A stretch of 47,796 bases of DNA. Source: Podochytrium sp. JEL0797 (taxonomy: Eukaryota; Chytridiomycota; Chytridiomycetes; Chytridiales; Chytriomycetaceae). The stretch spans positions 1 through 47,796 of the forward strand of contig JADGJG010000085.1 in the NCBI GenBank assembly GCA_027596195.1. Direction: 5' to 3'. The translations under genes were made by a program, and so were the position numbers. Positions 20,369-31,109 of this stretch are shown piece by piece. The notes beneath the pieces are model-generated. The model made no database searches. It was not told the DNA's origin and saw only the letters and a program-made list of their open reading frames with translations. Numbering within the stretch: the stretch's first letter is position 1; the number at the start of each line of letters is the position of its first letter.

Positions 20369-22628
20369 ATGTCCCCCAAAAGCAAAACACCGACACGGAC
20401 ACCGACCAAACAGCAGGCATCGTTTTTTGGCGAAGAGGGAGAGGCGCTGCTGGCAACACCGGGGCGGCGGCGGGCAGTGCCAGTGACGGCGCTGTTGGAC
20501 GTGGGCGATGCGGCGCTGGGGAAGGATGTGGCGGGTGATGAGCAGTTTGAGTTTGGCTGCGAGGACAGGAGGAGGGCGGCAGCGAGACCGCGGGAGGATG
20601 GCGACGAGGGGAGTGGCGATGAGGGCGGCGTGAGTGGCAAGGCCGTGTTTGCCTTTGAGACGTGAGTAGTACTCTCCTAGCACACTTCCTCGTAGAGTCC
20701 TAGCACACTCCTGGCACACGAATCGCACACGCCTAGCTAGACACATCTCTCACACTCACTCTCTCCACAAACAGACTCGTTGCACGCGAAAACCGACAGC
20801 GCAAAAAAAAGCAGCAACAGACGCAACAGCAACAACAGCCCACGACGCCGCGCGGCATCCTCACGCCATCGCGACGCCTCGAATCGCAGCACAAAAAGAG
20901 CGTCGTCTTTTCGCCGCAACTCGAAGCACCTGCCACGCCGTCGCATCGCTCGCGCGCGCCTTCGAATCTGCGCGCAAAAGACAACGAAGACGACAACGAC
21001 GACGAGTCGCCCGCTGCCTCTCCCACTGCAACACCCTCCACTCCAAAGACGCCAAAGCTGCGCACGCCTGATGCGCGTCTCAGGGCCTCGCGCCGCCTCA
21101 GAGCCACGGTCGCACAGGATGACGCCTCAGATGACGAGGAAGAGGACGACTCAGAGAACGAGAGTGAATCCGACAACGAGTCTGAGGAAGACGAAGAACA
21201 GGAGGTGCGGACACAGAAACAAACTCAAAACAAACCATTAACAAAAAACACTCCCAGCCCCTCTCCTCGCTGCCCCAACAACCCGACACTCCTTCGCGCT
21301 TCAAATCCCGCGAATCAGACTACGACCGCGACGTTCAACGCCGCGGCAAAACCCGCGCAAACGTCGAAGACTACTTTGCCGACGGCACCACCACCGTCGC
21401 CTCCAAAACCTCAAACAACACCCTCGCCTCCCTCCCAGTCCTCCCACGGCCAGACTTTCTCGCCTCCCTCCACAAAATGCCCTTCAAACATGCCCACCAA
21501 CGCAACCAACTCGCCGCCCTCCTCCCGACCCACTTCCCGCAATGGAACCACGAACTCTCCCAGGGCTTCAACCTCCTCCTATTCGGCTACGGTTCCAAAC
21601 GCTCCCTCCTCACCTCCTTTAAAGAATCCCAAAATCTCTCCTCCCACTACCCAGTCCTCACCCTCAACGGCTACATGCCCTCCATCAACCTCACCCACGA
21701 CCTCCTCGCCAAACTGTCCACCTCCCTCCTCCAAAAGGATCCCGCGAAACCCCTCGGGTCCCCTGCCACGCAAATCCGCCAAATCGCAGAATACCTGTCC
21801 TCCCCAACCCGTCAGCATACGGCCGTCTACCTCCTCATCAACAGCATCGACGGCCCCGCCCTCCGCACCAAGCAAGCCCAACTAATTCTCCAAAGTCTCG
21901 TCGAATCATGCCCTCGCGACGCCTTACGCGTGGTAGCCACGATCGATCACATCAACGCGCCGTTGTTGTGGGACCGACAAGCTGCGGATCGGTTCCACTG
22001 GGTGTGGAAGGACGCGACGACGTATCAAGAGTATTTTGTGGAGACGCAGTGGGAGGGGATGGTGATGGTGGAAGCGGGGGCGCGGAAGGGGGCGAATGGG
22101 GCTGTGCATGTGTTGAGGAGTTTGAATTCGAATGCGAGGAGGATGTTTAAGATTTTGGCGGAGAGTCAGGTTGCTGCTGCTGGGGCTGTTGGTGGGGATG
22201 ATATTGGGGGTGGGGAAGAGGAGGAGGATGACGCGGGCAACAAAAAGAGTGGCGGGAAGAGTGGCGGGAAGGGTCGCAAAAAGAGACGCGTCGTTTCCAA
22301 AAGGGATGATGGAGACGAGGACTTTGATGGCGTCAGTGACGCGGATTCCGACGACAACCCATCTCCACGCAAACGGTCCGCCTCTTCATCCAAAACCACC
22401 ACCGCCACGACAGCAACAACCCCGCTCGGTCTCTCGTACTACACCTTCCTCACGCAATGCATTGAAAACTTTTGCGTCAATTCGCAAGACAACTTCAAGG
22501 CGCAGTTGGCCGAGTTTCGCGATCATCAGATTATTTTGAGTAAGCGCGGGTTTCAGGGGGAGGAGGTGTTGTATATTCCGTTTGAGACGAGTGTGTTGGT
22601 TACGCTGTTGGGGCAGATTACGGTGTGA
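20369..22628 (+). CDS. ORC2: ORC2, origin recognition complex subunit 2
   Basis: Three exons, 20369-20661, 20775-21204 and 21258-22628; 697 aa. The N-terminus is disordered and charged (TPGRRRAVPVT, a Q-rich run, PTTPRGILTPSRRL, then a Glu/Asp/Ser stretch). The Orc2 core begins around YDRDVQRRGKTRANVEDYF and FLASLHKMPFKH. It continues with QGFNLLLFGYGSKRSLL, VLTLNGYMPSINL, VYLLINSIDGPALR, VVATIDHINAPLLWD and FHWVWKDATTYQEY, a family signature. It ends with the winged-helix region (HQIILSKRGFQGEEVLYIPF). The complex binds replication origins in the nucleus. An extra acidic/basic loop (GGGEEEEDD to SPRKRS) interrupts the winged-helix part. Degenerate copies of the last exon follow directly. Confidence 0.94.
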
Positions 22629-23300
22629 GTTTTTGGAGGGTGGGTGGTGAGACTTGAGAGAGGCAGAGTTGTGTGTGTTTGTTTGTGTTTTTGGTTGGCG
22701 TTCTACAAATTGTGAACATTGGAAGCGAGAGAAGAGAGAAAAAGAATACATAATTTATTTACAATTTTTTGCTTCTCACACGCACCCACTTCAATCACGA
22801 CAGCAACCGCAGCAACAACCCCGCTCGGGCTCTCGTACTACACCTTCCTCACGCAATGCATTGAAAGCTTTTGCGTCAATTCGCAAGACAACTTCAAGGG
22901 CACAGTTGGCCAAGTTTTTCGCGATCATCAGATTATTTTGAGTAAGCGCGGGTTTCAGGGGGGAGGAGGTGTTGTATATTCCGTTTGAGACGAGTGTGTT
23001 GGTCACAATATTAGGCAGATTACGGTGTGCGCTTTTTTTGGAGAGGGGGTAGGTGTGGGGTTGGATGGGTTTTGGTGGCGAGACTCGAGAGGGAGACAGA
23101 GTTGCGTGTGCTTTTGTGTTTTTGGGATGGCGTTCAACGGAATTTGTGAACATTTGAAGAGAGAGAGAGAGAAGAGAGGGAAAAAAACAAAGAACAAAAT
23201 ATAATTATTTTTTTTCGCAAAGAGAATCCGGATTCAGATTGCTCACGCAATGCATGGAAAACTTTTGTGTCCAATTAATGCCGATGTTGTCCTTCCAGTT
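22398..23300 (+). repeat. Tandem array of the ORC2 3' end, three units decaying downstream
   Basis: Unit 1 is the functional ORC2 end plus 3' UTR (about 22398-22790). Unit 2 (about 22796-23220) repeats both coding and UTR portions, including CAGAGTTG[TC]GTGTG and a GTGAACATT block. Unit 3 is cut short (about 23240-23300, CTCACGCAATGCATGGAAAA). The period is about 395-420 bp. Confidence 0.85.
22796..23030 (+). pseudogene. Partial ORC2 C-terminus copy
   Basis: It encodes TPLGLSYYTFLTQCIESFCV, then NSQDNFKG, then slips frame (GTVGQVF in place of AQLAEF, from one or two inserted bases). It recovers RDHQIILSKRGFQG and slips again at a G run (GGGGVVYSV in place of EEVLYIPF). No start codon or upstream exons are present. 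Confidence 0.85.
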
Positions 23301-24085
23301 TTGCCGTTCATGATTCTGGAAAACCAAGAAAATCAGCGCTCGCCATGGGCCTGGCCGCATGAAGGATGGGGTCGAGTCGGGCAATTACATCGTCTGTTGC
23401 GGGTATGGGAATTTTGGGACGCGTCGGACAGCTTAGCGCGGGTTTTTTTTTGGCACCCTTTGTTCGTCGGACCCGCAATCGCTCTCTCATTTGCGACATC
23501 TGATGGGAGCTTTCTTCTTTTACGCCGGAGATTTGAGGACGAGATGCAGTCCGGTTGAGGAAAACCCCCCCAAGTTACTAAATCCTCGTGCGCGCTCAAG
23601 CCGCCACCCACCGTGAGTCTGACCGACCCTCATGGCCGACCCAAAACAAACCCGACGAATCCCGAAGTTCCGAAACTCCAAAATGCCGCCCTTCAGTGCC
23701 CCGCCCCGCCCCATTCAAGACCAGTCACGTCTTTATCCTTCTGCTGTTTACGGTAAGATTTGAATTCGTGGGGGTGTCTTGTCGAGATATTTTATAACCG
23801 CGTTTGTTCCCCGTCCAATGCCGCGCTGCAGCCTAGCGTGTAAGTAGTTTGCTTACGCGATAAGACAGTCTTACTAACCGCGTTTCATCCACCGACGCAG
23901 GAACGTTATCCGCGCTTTGGGCTTCTTTGCGCGTTTTGGATTTTCTATCAATTGAGACGAGATATCGAATAAATTGGAATTATCATGTTTATTTTCGTTC
24001 CTTCGGGAAGCATAGGTGAGATAACGACATGAAAAAATATTGAAAAAAAACGCAACCAACTCCACACGCCCGAAAACCGTTATTA
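23301..24085. other. Gene-free stretch between the ORC2 repeats and the AKR-like gene
   Basis: An open frame at 23250-23558 and shorter ones show no recognisable motif and no consistent codon bias. A weak short repeat (TTACTAACCGCGTTTC versus TATAACCGCGTTTG, about 23790 and 23872) is the only structure seen. Confidence 0.4.
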
Positions 24086-26248
24086 TCAATCCAACAACGA
24101 ACACAAAAAAGCACTCTCCACATCCTCCCCACTCACACTCCCCCCACTCCCAGCAACAACAATCCCCTCAACATACCCCTCCCTCCTCATCCCCACCAAC
24201 ACCGTTCCACCCCTTCCCCCCGTTTTGGCCTCCAACGCCCCCCGCACAATCCGCACCGCCAGATCCGAAAGCGCCACGGCCGCATACATATCCACCACCC
24301 CACGCTGCGCGTAGACAACCTCACGCCATGATTTGACCGCAGAAGGAGCCATGGCCGAAACAACAGACGCGATTTCACGGTTCGTTGCGGCTTCGGCGGA
24401 TTCGCAGAGTCCCACCAACGACGCCCCGAGTTCCTCAATCGCGACGCGGTACGCGCTCGACCATGCTTGAATCGCGCGTGCGTTGGTGGGTCGAGTGTCG
24501 AGGGAGACGAGGAGGTCTGAAATGTCTTTTGCGAGGGTTGGGAGGACAATTGTTTGGACGTAATGGCGGGTCGCGAAGGCGTTGGAGGATACGAGGGTTG
24601 AGAGGTTTTCGGAAAAGGTTTCGGCCCAGATGAAGTGGGAGACGGTGGTGATGTCTTCGGCTGTGTCTCCGACTGAAGGTGGAGTTGTTCATGTGCCAGA
24701 CGATCGCGTTAATTTAGTTAGGGAGAGAGATGGGGTGGGGGCTTTACCAAGGTCCGACAAATCTTGCTCGAGTTCCGTCACGCGTTCAAAGAGGGACGTT
24801 AATTCGGCCGTGATTTTGGATTCGTCTTTTGTTTCCAAACGTGAATTTCAAAAAACACAAACATAAAAAAAGTCGATTTGCTTTACCATCCATTGCAGAC
24901 CGTTTGTCTCCCAAGCATCGAATGCTTCCGGCAGCAATCGCGTTCAACGGACGCTGAGTGAATTGGTAGAGTCCGTTTTCCTGATTGTGTGTGTGTGGGG
25001 GCGGGGGGGATGTTTTGAGTTTCTTGACCGTATTTTTTGCACGCGCCAAGCGTATTTCGCGGGTGATGAGTGCGCTTTGGCTCACACTCTGTCGACTCTT
25101 CGTGTCGAGAATTCGCTCCGGTCACTCTCTGTCCACATCTCGTGTCGAGAATTCGCTATGCTCATACTCTGTCGAAACGAATCTGTCGACACTTCGTGTC
25201 GAGACTCAGGACATTTGCCTCACCTCCGCAATCTCAGCCAACGACTTCCCACCCGCCTCCGGTTCGACAGCATCGCGTTCAAACAAATTCAAAGGATACT
25301 CGATACACGAAAACGCATTGTCCTTTCCGCCAACCTTCTCAGCCAGCTTCACACATTCGTTAATATCGATATGATCAGGCGCTGACGAATTCGCAATCGA
25401 GTTGGACGCGAGACCGTATGATCCAATACGACCAGTTTTGACTTCATGTTCGAGATGGGCAAATGCTTGTTCGAGGAGTGGGTATATGCTTGGGACCTGT
25501 GTCAGTGTTTAACAAGCGGGGGAGACATGAATTCGGCGCACGACACCTTCTGGCCACGCAATTTCCCAGCCAACAAGCGTTCTGGACAGTTGACCATGTA
25601 AATATCAATTTTGTCGACGCCCAAACGGTTCAACGAGTCGGTGATTTCGGCGGCAATGAAGCGCGGGGAGATGCAGTGGGCGGCGGATTCGGACAAGACG
25701 ACGGCGTCGATTTCAGGGTCGTTTGCGAGGGCAGCAACGCGTTCTGGGTCAGCGAGGATGTGGCCGCATTTTGAAATGAGGACAATGTCCTTTTGTTGTG
25801 GTGATCAATCAGGGTTTGTGCGTTGAAGGGATAGAAACCTCTCGCTTTAGACCCCATTCTGCCTTTGCGGCCTTTAGTGTGTCGCCAATGATGCGTTCCG
25901 AGGAGCCTAAGGAAGCCGACGTGTTGGGCAGGGATGGGAAGGCAAGGGGTTGGTGAAACGGGAACGCAAGAGACGACGCATGGCGGCCAAGAGACGACAC
26001 GCACCTTGTCCAAAGTGGCATGCCGAGTCGACCACATTAACTCCGCTTCTCAGGGCCAGACGCAGGGCATCCGCGCCCTCTTGTCGCCTCGTCTCTGCCA
26101 GGCGGAAGGCCCCGAAGCCCACGGCTGTTAAAGAAGACACGTCCAGGCGGTGTGCGTGTCGCGTAGGCCATTTGCTCGTAGCGAGGGGTGTTTGTGCTGT
26201 TGATGCTGCTGTGGTCAAAGACCGCAATGCCAATGCACGTCGAAACAT
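24086..26248 (-). CDS. Aldo/keto reductase-like protein with long C-terminal extension, probable mitochondrial presequence
   Basis: Exons on the minus strand: 26248-26005, 25906-25839, 25789-25547, 25496-25224, 24980-24887, 24825-24748, 24672-24086; 528 aa. It starts with an Arg-rich, acid-free leader (MFRRALALRSLTTAAST), typical of mitochondrial import. The AKR barrel follows: LTAVGFGAFRL, LRSGVNVVDSACHFGQ, GSSERIIGDTLKAAK, EDIVLISKCGHI, LGVDKIDIYMVNCPERLL, TGRIGSYGLASNSI and LYQFTQRPLNAI. Of the catalytic tetrad, Asp (VVDS) and Lys (ISK) are kept, but the Tyr position appears to be Phe (CHFGQ) and the His position Asn (MVNCPE). About 220 residues after the barrel are helical and not recognised. 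The large intron at 24981-25223 carries hairpin repeats. The family is sure; activity is doubtful. Confidence 0.8.
25083..25207. repeat. Three-copy hairpin repeat in the AKR-like gene intron
   Basis: The block CTTCGTGTCGAGAATTCGCT or close variants occurs at about 25100, 25140 and 25190, each preceded by CTGTCGAC or CTGTCCAC. In the third copy TCGACAC-TTC-GTGTCGA is a perfect 7-bp stem with a 3-nt loop; the first copy has a TCGAC/GTCGA stem. Confidence 0.7.
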
Positions 26249-26493
26249 TCTTTCACGAAAAAAAAAACCATTTCGAACCCTTGCTTGCGATCGCTGTCTT
26301 TCCTTGAAGCAACGCCCCTCTCTCTCCAGCCCTCTTCTGCACGCCCCTCTCTTTCTGCAGCACTCTTGCCCCCCCTTCTCTCTCTCTCTCCAGCCAGCAC
26401 TCCCTGCCCTGCCCTGCATCGCACCCCCTTGGTGCCTCCCTCTCCTCCTTAGTCAACACACACTCTCTCCAGCCAACACTCCTACTACGCACG
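26249..26493. promoter_or_regulatory. Divergent promoter region of the AKR-like gene and the 26.5-kb gene
   Basis: A 245-bp spacer between start codons, strongly pyrimidine-rich on the plus strand (CCTCTC, TCTCTCTCTC and CCCTGCCCTGCC runs). No TATA box is visible. The role follows from arrangement only. Confidence 0.45.
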
Positions 26494-27351
26494 ATGCTCA
26501 CGCTCCGCCAGAAAGCCGAGCGCCTCACGCGCCAGTTCCGCGCCAAGCTGATGCTCGCGTTTGGGCGCAAGAAGAAGGAGACGCTGCTCACCGAGCGCCG
26601 CGGCCTCCTCTGCGAACACTTTGCCATGATGCATGTCGAGCACGACGACCACCGCCTCTTCACCACAGACGCTGACTCGATGCTCGACGACAACGACTCG
26701 CTAAACGACCTTTGTGCAGGTGCGAATTGTCCCCCCTCTTTCCCCCTTCCCACACGTCAAAAATTCATTTATTAACCAGATTACACCCCAGCCACACCGA
26801 ACCCGAAACTCCCAGCCGCACAGCTCGCCTTCCCCTCTCCCCCCGCAGACACCGACATCTGGTCACTCGCCTCCACCTCGATCGCCGACGTGTCCCTCCC
26901 TTCGCCCTTGTCCTTCCGCTCCCCACAGCAACCCATCGTCGTGGCCGCCTCCGCCCGCGACTCCATCTCCTCCTCAGACTCGCGCAAAAAATCAAAACGG
27001 AAATCGAACGACCTCACAGCCCCATCCACCCCTTCCTCCTCCTCCTCGTCCCTCAAACGGCCCCAATATTCCACCCCCTCGCCCTCTCCGCAAGCACAGA
27101 CTCTTCAGCAACAGCAACAGCTGCAACAACTCTCACAACCGCATCTCGTGCCGAACCACCGCAAACAGCATCTCGTCAAGTCGAAAATCCAGTCATCGAA
27201 TGACTTGAAAACGGGCCGAATGAAGGATTTTTTCCGGCATGGTGTCTTGCGGCATTCCGAGCGCGTTTTGAAAAACAGGGGGCTGTGGTTGCCGCCGGTG
27301 GATTCTTCGGGCGGGGGAAAGTGGAATTTGGGGAACATGCTGCACAGTTGA
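26494..27351 (+). CDS. Hypothetical basic, Ser/Gln-rich protein
   Basis: Two exons, 26494-26719 and 26780-27351, joined at G|GTGCGA...CCAG|AT; 265 aa. The N-terminus is a very basic helix (LRQKAERLTRQFRAKLMLAF then GRKKKE) and then an acidic part (DADSMLDDNDSLND). The middle is Pro/Ser-rich with SRKKSKRKSND, a possible nuclear signal, and a Gln-rich run. The C-terminus is ordered-looking: KTGRMKDFFRHGVLRHSERV, then KNRGLWLPP. No known domain is recognised. The intact frame across the splice and the clear low-complexity/basic pattern support a real, fast-evolving gene, possibly nuclear. Confidence 0.6.
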
Positions 27352-27523
27352 GTATTTGATTGGGAGTGAAGCGGGCGATCGAGCGAAGCGGGCATGCATG
27401 CGCAGTGGCGCAAAAGAACGAAAAAGAATTGCGGAGCGCGATAAGAACGAGTGAGCGAGCGAAGCCTGCAAAGAACGAGACGAATTCGAGGGATACCGCG
27501 AGGCAAGAGAATCAACCGAAAAA

Positions 27524-28262
27524 ATGTCGCTTGTAGGCGAGCGAGCTGTCGGCGTCGAAAATTGTCAGAAAAATTCCCGAAACAAAACACTCACCCCTCG
27601 TTTCACAACAAAAAAAACAACAGTTACAGACAAATATACATCCGATCTCGATGTCGATACCAACCAATTCGTTCCTCAACCGTCCTGCATCACCGCGGTC
27701 CTCCCGAGCCAGGGAAACAACACGGTTGAGATTCAAACTCTCCATGTCAATGATACCAAGAACTTGTTTGACCGCGACTTGTTTGATTCCGCGCAAAAGC
27801 TCGTTTGTGAGCAGGTGAGAACGATATTTTTTTTGTTTTGTTTTGATTTGCTATTATTCTTATTTTTGCCTCTAACTCATTTATCCCCCCCCCTCGCAGT
27901 TTGCCAAAAAGAACGTAAACGCCGACCTCGAAGGTGTCCTCGACGACGACTTCACCGTCGACGTTGTCACGGACCCCCTCTCCCACCAAGTCCTCGGAGC
28001 CGTCGAATACGTGTTCATGAAAAAATACCTCTGGATCGACGCGATCGCCGTGCGCGAGGACCTCCGCGGACTCCGTATCGGCCGCGTCATGATGGAACGG
28101 TTGCAACATGTTGCTTCGATCCGGTCGAAGCAGTTGTTGTGTTTTGGACTGCACGATGTGTGTGGATGGTATTTGAAGCAAGGGTTTGAGGTTGCGAAGG
28201 AGTTTCCGGAGTTGCCGTGGCATATTGGAAAGTTTTTGGTGTGGAAACCGGTGGTGGCTTGA
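27524..28262 (+). CDS. GNAT-family N-acetyltransferase
   Basis: Two exons, 27524-27814 and 27900-28262; 217 aa. The second exon has the GNAT acetyl-CoA-binding strand-turn-helix: YLWIDAIAVREDLRGLRIGR then VMMERL, with the RGLRIG pyrophosphate loop matching the R/Q-x-x-G-x-G/A motif. LLCFGLHDVCGWYLKQGFE (motif B: aromatic residue and KxGF) follows. The first exon up to about residue 45 lacks structure, and its start is the only in-frame ATG; a 5' intron is possible. The substrate cannot be told; the family acetylates small amines or protein amino groups. AATAAATAAATAAA at 28326-28339 is a likely poly(A) signal. Confident on fold, not on function. Confidence 0.8.
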
Positions 28263-28325
28263 GCGTTTCTTTTGTTTTTTTTCCTCTTGTCATTGGGGGT
28301 TTGCACTTTTTTCTCCTTTTTGTGA

Positions 28326-28339
28326 AATAAATAAATAAA
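28326..28339 (+). terminator. AATAAA polyadenylation motifs of the GNAT gene
   Basis: Three overlapping AATAAA hexamers lie 64 nt after the stop codon. Confidence 0.5.
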
Positions 28340-28523
28340 TTCGTTTGGAAACTCTTTGCTGTTACGGTGCTTGAAAGAATCGGCGTAGAATCCGCGGCTT
28401 GTGTGCTCCTCCAGAAAAGAAGCTTTGCGTTTTTTTTTGTCGAAAATTCAAAACACACCACCTTCGCCAACCAACACCGGGGCGCCAAAACCACCACAAA
28501 ACCTCCATACAAAACCAAAAGCA

Positions 28524-29447
28524 ATGTCCAAAGACCTCCGCAAATTCCTCACCCCCAAAACCATCGCCCGTGCCGTCGGCAACTCGGAACCCCTCGTCTC
28601 CACCGACAAACTTGGGTCCCTCCCGCACCACATGCTCCCGTACCGCAGCATCATCCCCACTTTCATGCACGGCAAGAAAATCACCTTCACAGACAAACAA
28701 ACCGAATCTAACAACCGCGTCCGCCGGGCCATCTTCCCGAACGTGATTTATCGGTTCGTGTACAGTCGACTGCTGGATATGAATATTTATGCGCGGTTGA
28801 CGACTACGGCACTTTATCAGATGGAACGGCGTGGAGGGTTTGATGAGTATGTGATGACGGTTGGGAAGGGCATGTGTGGGGATGAGAAGGCGGTCATGTA
28901 CAAGAAGATGATTGAGGAGGCGTTTAAGAAGGAGGGGGGGAAGGTGCAGGCGAGGGATGTGGAGCTTGTGGGTGGGGTTTATGGGGAGGAGTATGCGAGG
29001 TGAGCGACTTGGGTTTTCTTTTTTGAAGTTCGGGATGATGTTTTTGGGGGGTTTGGGATGGAAGGGGGGCCGAAGAGAGATGTTTGGGCGGCGCTGGTTT
29101 CATGCGTGTGTGCGTGGAGGGAGGAGAGGGGGGGGGATTTCGGTTTGCTCTGGTGTCATGGACGAGTTAGCGTGTGCGGAGGAGGAGGGCGGGGGGCGAT
29201 GCAGCACGACGTTTGTTGATGATTGGGAACGCAGGACTTTTCGACTGGAAACAAACCGCCCGGGGATCCCTCTGTTGCGAAAAGTGGCAGTGGATGTGGC
29301 GGTGTCGCACCCCCCCCCCCCCCCCTCCTGTGTTTATTTTTCTGATCGTCCTCTAACGTCCTTTAACAATTAAAAAACAGCACTGTCAAGGACTTCCAGA
29401 CCAAATTCAACAGCTTGTCGTCGAAAGGAAAAGGAAACCACCTGTGA
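28524..29447 (+). CDS. MRPL24: Mitochondrial large-subunit ribosomal protein bL28m
   Basis: Two exons, 28524-28999 and 29381-29447; 180 aa. The bL28 core is recognisable: TFMHGKKITFTDKQTESNNR, then RRAIFPNVIYRFVYSRLLDM, then ARLTTTALYQMERRGGFDEY. This matches the family's HGKxIxFGNNVSHSxxKTRRxxxPN and its Arg-Thr-x-Ala-Leu-x-x-Ile-x-x-x-Gly-Gly-x-Asp-x-Tyr end. It acts in the mitochondrial 54S subunit. The C-terminal extension ends TVKDFQTKFNSL plus a basic tail. The single intron (29000-29380, 381 nt) is about six times the local norm and contains G-rich and C14 runs. An AATAAA motif at 29484-29489 fits its poly(A) signal. Confidence 0.82.
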
Positions 29448-29763
29448 AAGAGAATATTTAGTGGTTTAGCGAGAAATCATTCGAATAAAGACAATCCCAT
29501 TTTTAATTGTTGGTATTCTGTGCCAAACCAAGAATTCTTGGACGTTAGGAACGCGTCAGTGCAGCGCCCTAGGGATTCTCGAAGAATCTCGGATCTCCCC
29601 TTGTGGTGGCTTGAATGAATTGCTCCATTCTCTTCTTCGCTTGCAGAGTTCAGAAATTAAAAAGAAGAAGAGAGGGGGGAACGAGTGGTGGGGGGAAGGG
29701 CGAGGAGGTGGGCTGGGCTTTTGGCGCGTTTCCGTTTTTCCGACCCAGCCAGACCAGCCAATC

Positions 29764-31109
29764 ATGAAGGCGAGTCTCCCGGCCACTTAACCTACACCCA
29801 TCGGCAACACTAGACCAACGCATCAATGTATCGAACGGACGTAATCCATGTCGGACGAATGATTTCTGGGCCGTGATGGCGTGGATTTGGATGGGGATGG
29901 AGTGTGGAACGAGACATGGCATCTCGATTTCGATACCTGATTCCAACCCCGGGCGAATCCTTACGAAATCACAGTTGGAACGAATGACTGGCCTCATAGT
30001 AGGGAGTTACTGGAGTGATTCGTAGATGTCGTGGAGTGAAGCGCTGCCAGAATTTCGAATCTCTCGAAACCCAAACCCTGCTCCTATTCCTACATTCGAG
30101 CGACCATGGGACTAACTGAAGTGTCTTTCTCGTTATATAGTTGAACATTGCCAACCCTGCTCTGGGCACCCAGAAGATGATCGAGATTGATGACGAGCGC
30201 AAGACGTATGTATTCGAATTTCAACTCGATTCCCGATTGCCCGAATTTTACCGAGTCGCATTGTTGGGCGGATCATGTCGAATCATCGTATTGCGAATTG
30301 TGGGAGTGGGGACGTGGAATGGAATCCGAATCGAAATTCTCGCAATTCATTTGAGCCCGTGATCGAACCTTCCCGTGAATACGACAATCATCCTCCTCAT
30401 CCTCTCCATACGCAATTCTGTCAGCTGGATTCTAAAATTGCATATTTATAGTCGCATCTTCTACGACAAGCGCATGTCCCAGGACGTCAAGGCCGACGGC
30501 CTCGGAGACGAGTTCAAGGGATACGTCTTCAAGATCACCGGAGGAAACGACAAGCAGGGATTCCCCATGAAGCAAGGTGTCCTCCGCCCCGGCCGTGCCT
30601 CCCTCCTCCTCTCCAAGGGCCACTCGTGCTACCGTTCCCGCCGCACGGGCGAGCGCAAGAGAAAGACAGTCCGCGGATGCATTGTCGCGTCCGACATTGC
30701 GGCTCTCTCTTTGATTGTCGTGAAGCAAGGAGACAACGAGATCCCCGGCCTTACCGACACGAGCATGCCGAAACGTTTGGGACCCAAGCGTGCGTCCAAG
30801 ATTAGAAAGATGTTTGGGTTGTCGAAGGAGGATGATGTGCGCAAGTACGTGATTCGTCGTGAGATTACGCCAAAGAAGGAGGGAAAGAAGCCGTTCACGA
30901 AGGCACCCAAGATTCAGCGTCTTGTGACCCCGCTTACGCTCCAGCGTAGACGTGCGCGTTTCGCGTTGAAGAAGAAGGCGCAGGAGGTGGCTCGTGAGGA
31001 GGCGGCTGACTATGCTAAGCTGTTGGCGAACAGAGTCAAGGAGAGAAAGGAGAAGAGATCTGAGACTCGCAAGAGACTCTCTTCTGTTCGCAAGAGTGCC
31101 ACCGCGTGA
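29764..31109 (+). CDS. RPS6: 40S ribosomal protein eS6 (RPS6)
   Basis: Exons 29764-29769, 30141-30205 and 30452-31109; 242 aa. The conserved start [20 protein letters not shown] is reconstituted by joining ATG AAG (29764-29769) to exon 2. It is the only ATGAA in the preceding 300 bp that fits, so intron 1 (371 nt) begins with GCGAGT: a GC-AG intron. Later hallmarks are [63 protein letters not shown]-region equivalent [17 protein letters not shown], and a basic C-terminus with [11 protein letters not shown], the likely kinase-target tail. Large first and second introns are usual for ribosomal protein genes. A Thr replaces the usual Leu after DDERK at the exon 2/3 joint. Very confident. Confidence 0.94.

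Noticed and set aside
25070..25385. Plus-strand ORFs with repeated 'VSRIR' peptides
   Set aside because: They arise from translating the hairpin repeats inside the intron and exon 4 of the minus-strand AKR-like gene.
29770..30140. Box C/D snoRNA in RPS6 intron 1
   Set aside because: A GTGATGG and a CTGA occur about 65 nt apart, but no terminal stem or convincing C'/D' boxes are seen.
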